Assembly (NCBI RefSeq): GCF_038007965.1
Contig: NZ_JBBOYD010000001.1
Location: forward strand, 970,501 to 1,034,500
Source of the DNA: Niallia sp. FSL W8-0635
Lineage (GTDB): Bacteria; Bacillota; Bacilli; Bacillales; Cytobacillaceae
Direction: 5' to 3'
DNA: 64,000 bases
Shown: positions 62,124 to 64,000 of the stretch, piece after piece
How the letters are laid out: each line of letters begins with the position of its first letter
How positions within the stretch are numbered: position 1 is the first letter of the stretch
Translations under genes and position numbers: made by a program
Notes under the pieces: model-generated
Seen by the model: only the letters and a program-made list of their open reading frames with translations
Databases searched by the model: none
Told to the model about the DNA's origin: nothing

Positions 62124-62612
62124 ATGGAGAAAAATAAAATGGAAAAGCGATTTTTAAAAGGATTACTTATTGTGAATTTATTAATTCTGCTACCGATTTT
62201 ATATAGAAAACCCCCAATTAGAGATTGGATTATTGTTTTTGTGTATAATGCTATTACAAATGGTTTGGTTGATATGATTTTAACATCACATAAAGTAATT
62301 AGATATCCAGTTCGTTTCCTACCCAAGAAGTTTAAAATACATATATTATTTGATTTTTTAATTTATCCTACATTTACTGTTTTCTACAACCAATTAACGA
62401 AGAGAGATAAACCTTTTGCTGTTTTATATAAATTGATTTTATTTACGATTCCATTTTATTTTATTGAATTATGGGCAGAAAGAAAAACAAAACTAATTGA
62501 ATGGAAAAAAGGTTGGAAATGGTACTATTCTTTTTTAAGCATTATTTTTAAATCGCTTATAACAAGATTAGTTATCGAAGTACTAAGGAAAATGAATTTT
62601 TTAACAAAATGA
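62124..62612 (+). CDS. CBO0543-like integral membrane protein
   Basis: The 162-residue protein has a basic N-terminus and four to five hydrophobic segments (about 12-26, 33-50, 73-88, 100-115, 135-148). The segments NGLVDMILTSHKVIRYPVRFLPKKF, DFLIYPTFTVFYNQLTK and ERKTKLIEWKKGWKWYYSF fit the CBO0543 family of Bacillus and Clostridium membrane proteins, from memory. The function is unknown. GAGGTGG precedes the ATG. Confidence 0.65.
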   Translation: MEKNKMEKRFLKGLLIVNLLILLPILYRKPPIRDWIIVFVYNAITNGLVDMILTSHKVIRYPVRFLPKKFKIHILFDFLIYPTFTVFYNQLTKRDKPFAVLYKLILFTIPFYFIELWAERKTKLIEWKKGWKWYYSFLSIIFKSLITRLVIEVLRKMNFLTK

Positions 62613-62837
62613 CATGTGTGCTCCCTAGATAGTTTATGAACCCACTAACAAGGGGAAAATAGTTGATACATACTAAATCTTTCTACCCTAATTTAAAAGA
62701 ATACATAGTTATTTCATTCTTTTTATTGTAAAATAGCGAAGTAGAATAGAGAATTAACGTATTGATTTAATTAGTGAGTGTTCATACATAATGTGCGTGG
62801 TTAGGATGTATTTTATTATCCTAAGAAAGGAAAGCAA

Positions 62838-63011
62838 ATGACGAAAATCGTAAATATCATTCTTTTACTTAATGTTATTGGAATAGTTCTATATGCAGCA
62901 GGAATCCTTAATACGGATATTTTTAGAATGGAATTTTTATCCTCTGGTGTTATTATGCTTCTGTTTGGTTTAAGAGATGTTGTTAGAGGTACGAAAAGAA
63001 AAAGACGATAG
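62838..63011 (+). CDS. 57-residue small membrane protein
   Basis: AAGAAAGGAAAG precedes ATG at 62838. The peptide has two hydrophobic stretches (IVNIILLLNVIGIVLYAAGIL and FLSSGVIMLLFGL) and a basic tail RGTKRKRR, the pattern of a two-helix small membrane protein. It ends 43 nt before the DUF454 gene in the same direction and may be co-transcribed. Family unknown. Confidence 0.6.
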   Translation: MTKIVNIILLLNVIGIVLYAAGILNTDIFRMEFLSSGVIMLLFGLRDVVRGTKRKRR

Positions 63012-63054
63012 AGGAAATGGACTCTTCTTAAAAAGGGTAGGAAGGGAGCAAAAG

Positions 63055-63447
63055 ATGAAGCCTATATATCGATGGATTTATATTTTTTTAGGGACAGTCT
63101 TTTTAGTATTGGGGATTATTGGCGTGTTTTTACCTTTGTTGCCAACTACACCTTTTTTATTATTAACTTCCTTTTTTTATACAAGAGGTTCTGATCGTAT
63201 TAATAAATGGTTTCGTTCGACAACTTTCTATCAGGAGTATGTCAAAGGATTTCGCAAAGGCGAGCTAACGAAAAAGCAAAAGATAAAAATAATTATCACC
63301 TGCTATATTTGCTTAGCCATTAGTGCTATCCTTGTTGATCATCCTTTTACTAGAATTATCTTGGGCTGTATTGCGATTGCTCAAGCGATATCGATGTTTA
63401 TCATAAAGACTAAAAAAGAAAGCCCGGAAATAATCATAAAAAAATAA
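63055..63447 (+). CDS. DUF454 (YbaN) family inner-membrane protein
   Basis: The 130-residue protein has the DUF454 pattern: IYIFLGTVFLVLGIIGVFLPLLPTTPFLLLTSFFYTRGS (the PLLPTTPF signature), a short basic loop FRKGELTKKQKI and two or more further membrane helices. The function is unknown; the E. coli member is YbaN. ATG at 63055 follows GAAGGGAG; the frame is open 78 nt further upstream without a ribosome site. Confidence 0.88.
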   Translation: MKPIYRWIYIFLGTVFLVLGIIGVFLPLLPTTPFLLLTSFFYTRGSDRINKWFRSTTFYQEYVKGFRKGELTKKQKIKIIITCYICLAISAILVDHPFTRIILGCIAIAQAISMFIIKTKKESPEIIIKK

Positions 63448-63460
63448 GCGTAACCCAGTG

Positions 63461-63490
63461 GATAGACCTTTTTAGGTAGATCCTTTTTTA
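63461..63490 (+). terminator. probable intrinsic terminator
   Basis: GGATAGACC and GGTAGATCC pair imperfectly around T5, followed by T6. Confidence 0.6.
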
Positions 63491-63652
63491 TGCTTTTAAA
63501 GGTGAAAGGTAAAAGATAAAATAAATCACTTCCCTTTATATGTTATTAGTTGAAAAAACTTCCTGTTTAGTAGTAAACTAGAAATCTAATAGTTTCCTAG
63601 AAAAGCCTCATGATATTCCCCGATAATACTACATTTCCTGTTGGAGGTAAAG

Positions 63653-64000
63653 ATGAATAAAATTTCACAAGCAGAAGCCGTTAAATTAAAGAGTATCCTG
63701 TCCAAAAGAATTCATGAACTAGAAGAAGAAATGGAAAGAGTTGCTTTTGTACAAATAGAAGCCGGAAAATCAATTCCGAAGCAAAAGCGAACGATTGTTG
63801 ATGTGGAGCAGGAAATAGAAGAGGTGCGTGCAGACTATCGATTGCTTGATAAGCTAATGTATCATGCTAATATTGAAAATGAAATAAGTTTTGAAAATAC
63901 AAATATAACTATTGTAGAAGCGATTGAACTAGCAACACAGCTTCGGGCTAAAGCGAGAAAATATAAAGAGTTTGCTGCAGCAGAAAAGGAAGAATACGTT
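63653..64000 (+). CDS. coiled-coil protein, possibly DIP1984/septicolysin-like (3' truncated by window)
   Basis: ATG at 63653 after GGAGGTAA opens 116 codons that run off the window. The protein is highly helical and charged: AVKLKSILSKRIHELEEEMERV, VDVEQEIEEVRADYRLLDKLM, followed by YHANIENEISFENTNITIVEAIELATQLRAKARKY. The plan of an N-terminal coiled coil, then a short beta hairpin (NIENEI...NITIVEAI) and another helix resembles DIP1984 proteins; this call is weak. Confidence 0.55.
   Translation, partial: MNKISQAEAVKLKSILSKRIHELEEEMERVAFVQIEAGKSIPKQKRTIVDVEQEIEEVRADYRLLDKLMYHANIENEISFENTNITIVEAIELATQLRAKARKYKEFAAAEKEEYV

Overview
The window is low-GC chromosomal DNA of a spore-forming Bacillaceae bacterium (Bacillus/Niallia-type). 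The evidence is the Shine-Dalgarno-rich gene starts with frequent TTG and GTG, canonical Bacillus genes (mhqR regulon, ywhD, yuzL-like, queG-yhbB-trmL ... prkA-yhbH in the B. subtilis gene order), sigma-E-like promoters before prkA and yhbH, CcpA cre sites and an Fnr box. The genus is a guess. There is no CRISPR array, rRNA, prophage or intact insertion sequence. The only mobile DNA is a decayed IS1595-type transposase.

Layout. 1-2.6 kb: the 3' end of a beta-helix glycosidase resembling GH120 xylosidases, a pentapeptide-repeat protein, a tiny YuzL-like protein and a 41-bp repeat array. 2.7-8.0 kb: DUF2798 protein, then MhqR and a quinone/aldehyde detoxification operon (two ring-cleavage dioxygenases, flavin reductase, MhqD hydrolase) and a WrbA flavoprotein. 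8.1-12.7 kb: YeeE/TsuA-type sulfur transporter, a sortase-anchored 5'-nucleotidase, and a YceI protein with MhqR-like palindromes in its leader. 13.1-18.5 kb: sugar genes (Gfo/Idh/MocA oxidoreductase, lyxose isomerase-like protein, GH2 glycosidase). 19.1-21.7 kb: YwhD, a two-component flavin monooxygenase pair, a small unknown. 21.9-27.7 kb: a membrane-anchored sugar-binding protein, YesM-type kinase and YesN-type regulator, followed by a XylE-type symporter whose leader carries direct repeats, two cre sites and an overlapping leader ORF. 28.2-29.8 kb: an MFS efflux pump behind a 15-codon leader peptide (MTASMRLR...) and an attenuator terminator, the architecture of macrolide-inducible ermK and mef genes.

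30-43 kb: lysozyme-like protein, cysteine synthase, IS remnant, lipoprotein, frameshifted DedA, phasin-like/UbiB pair, a second sortase-anchored protein, AdhB-like dehydrogenase, NusG-domain-II protein, sulP-arsR operon and an MFS fragment. 43.5-50.0 kb: a seven-gene acid-sugar operon (kinase, GntR regulator, dehydrogenase, TRAP transporter PQM, class II aldolase). 50.2-53.5 kb: Fnr-boxed formate/nitrite channel, an ACT-domain/MFS fusion transporter, tRNA-Gly. 53.5-64 kb: B3/B4 protein, queG, yhbB, trmL, frameshifted DUF4181, nfrA-like, prkA, yhbH and small membrane proteins.

The points most worth pursuing are the antibiotic-type leader/attenuator before the efflux pump, the ACT-MFS fusion, four intergenic arrays that share a strict 20/21-bp pitch, the binding-protein/kinase/regulator circuit next to xylE, and the apparent extension of the MhqR regulon to YceI. 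Some gene starts are moved from the longest possible frame to the position supported by a ribosome binding site; this is stated where it applies.
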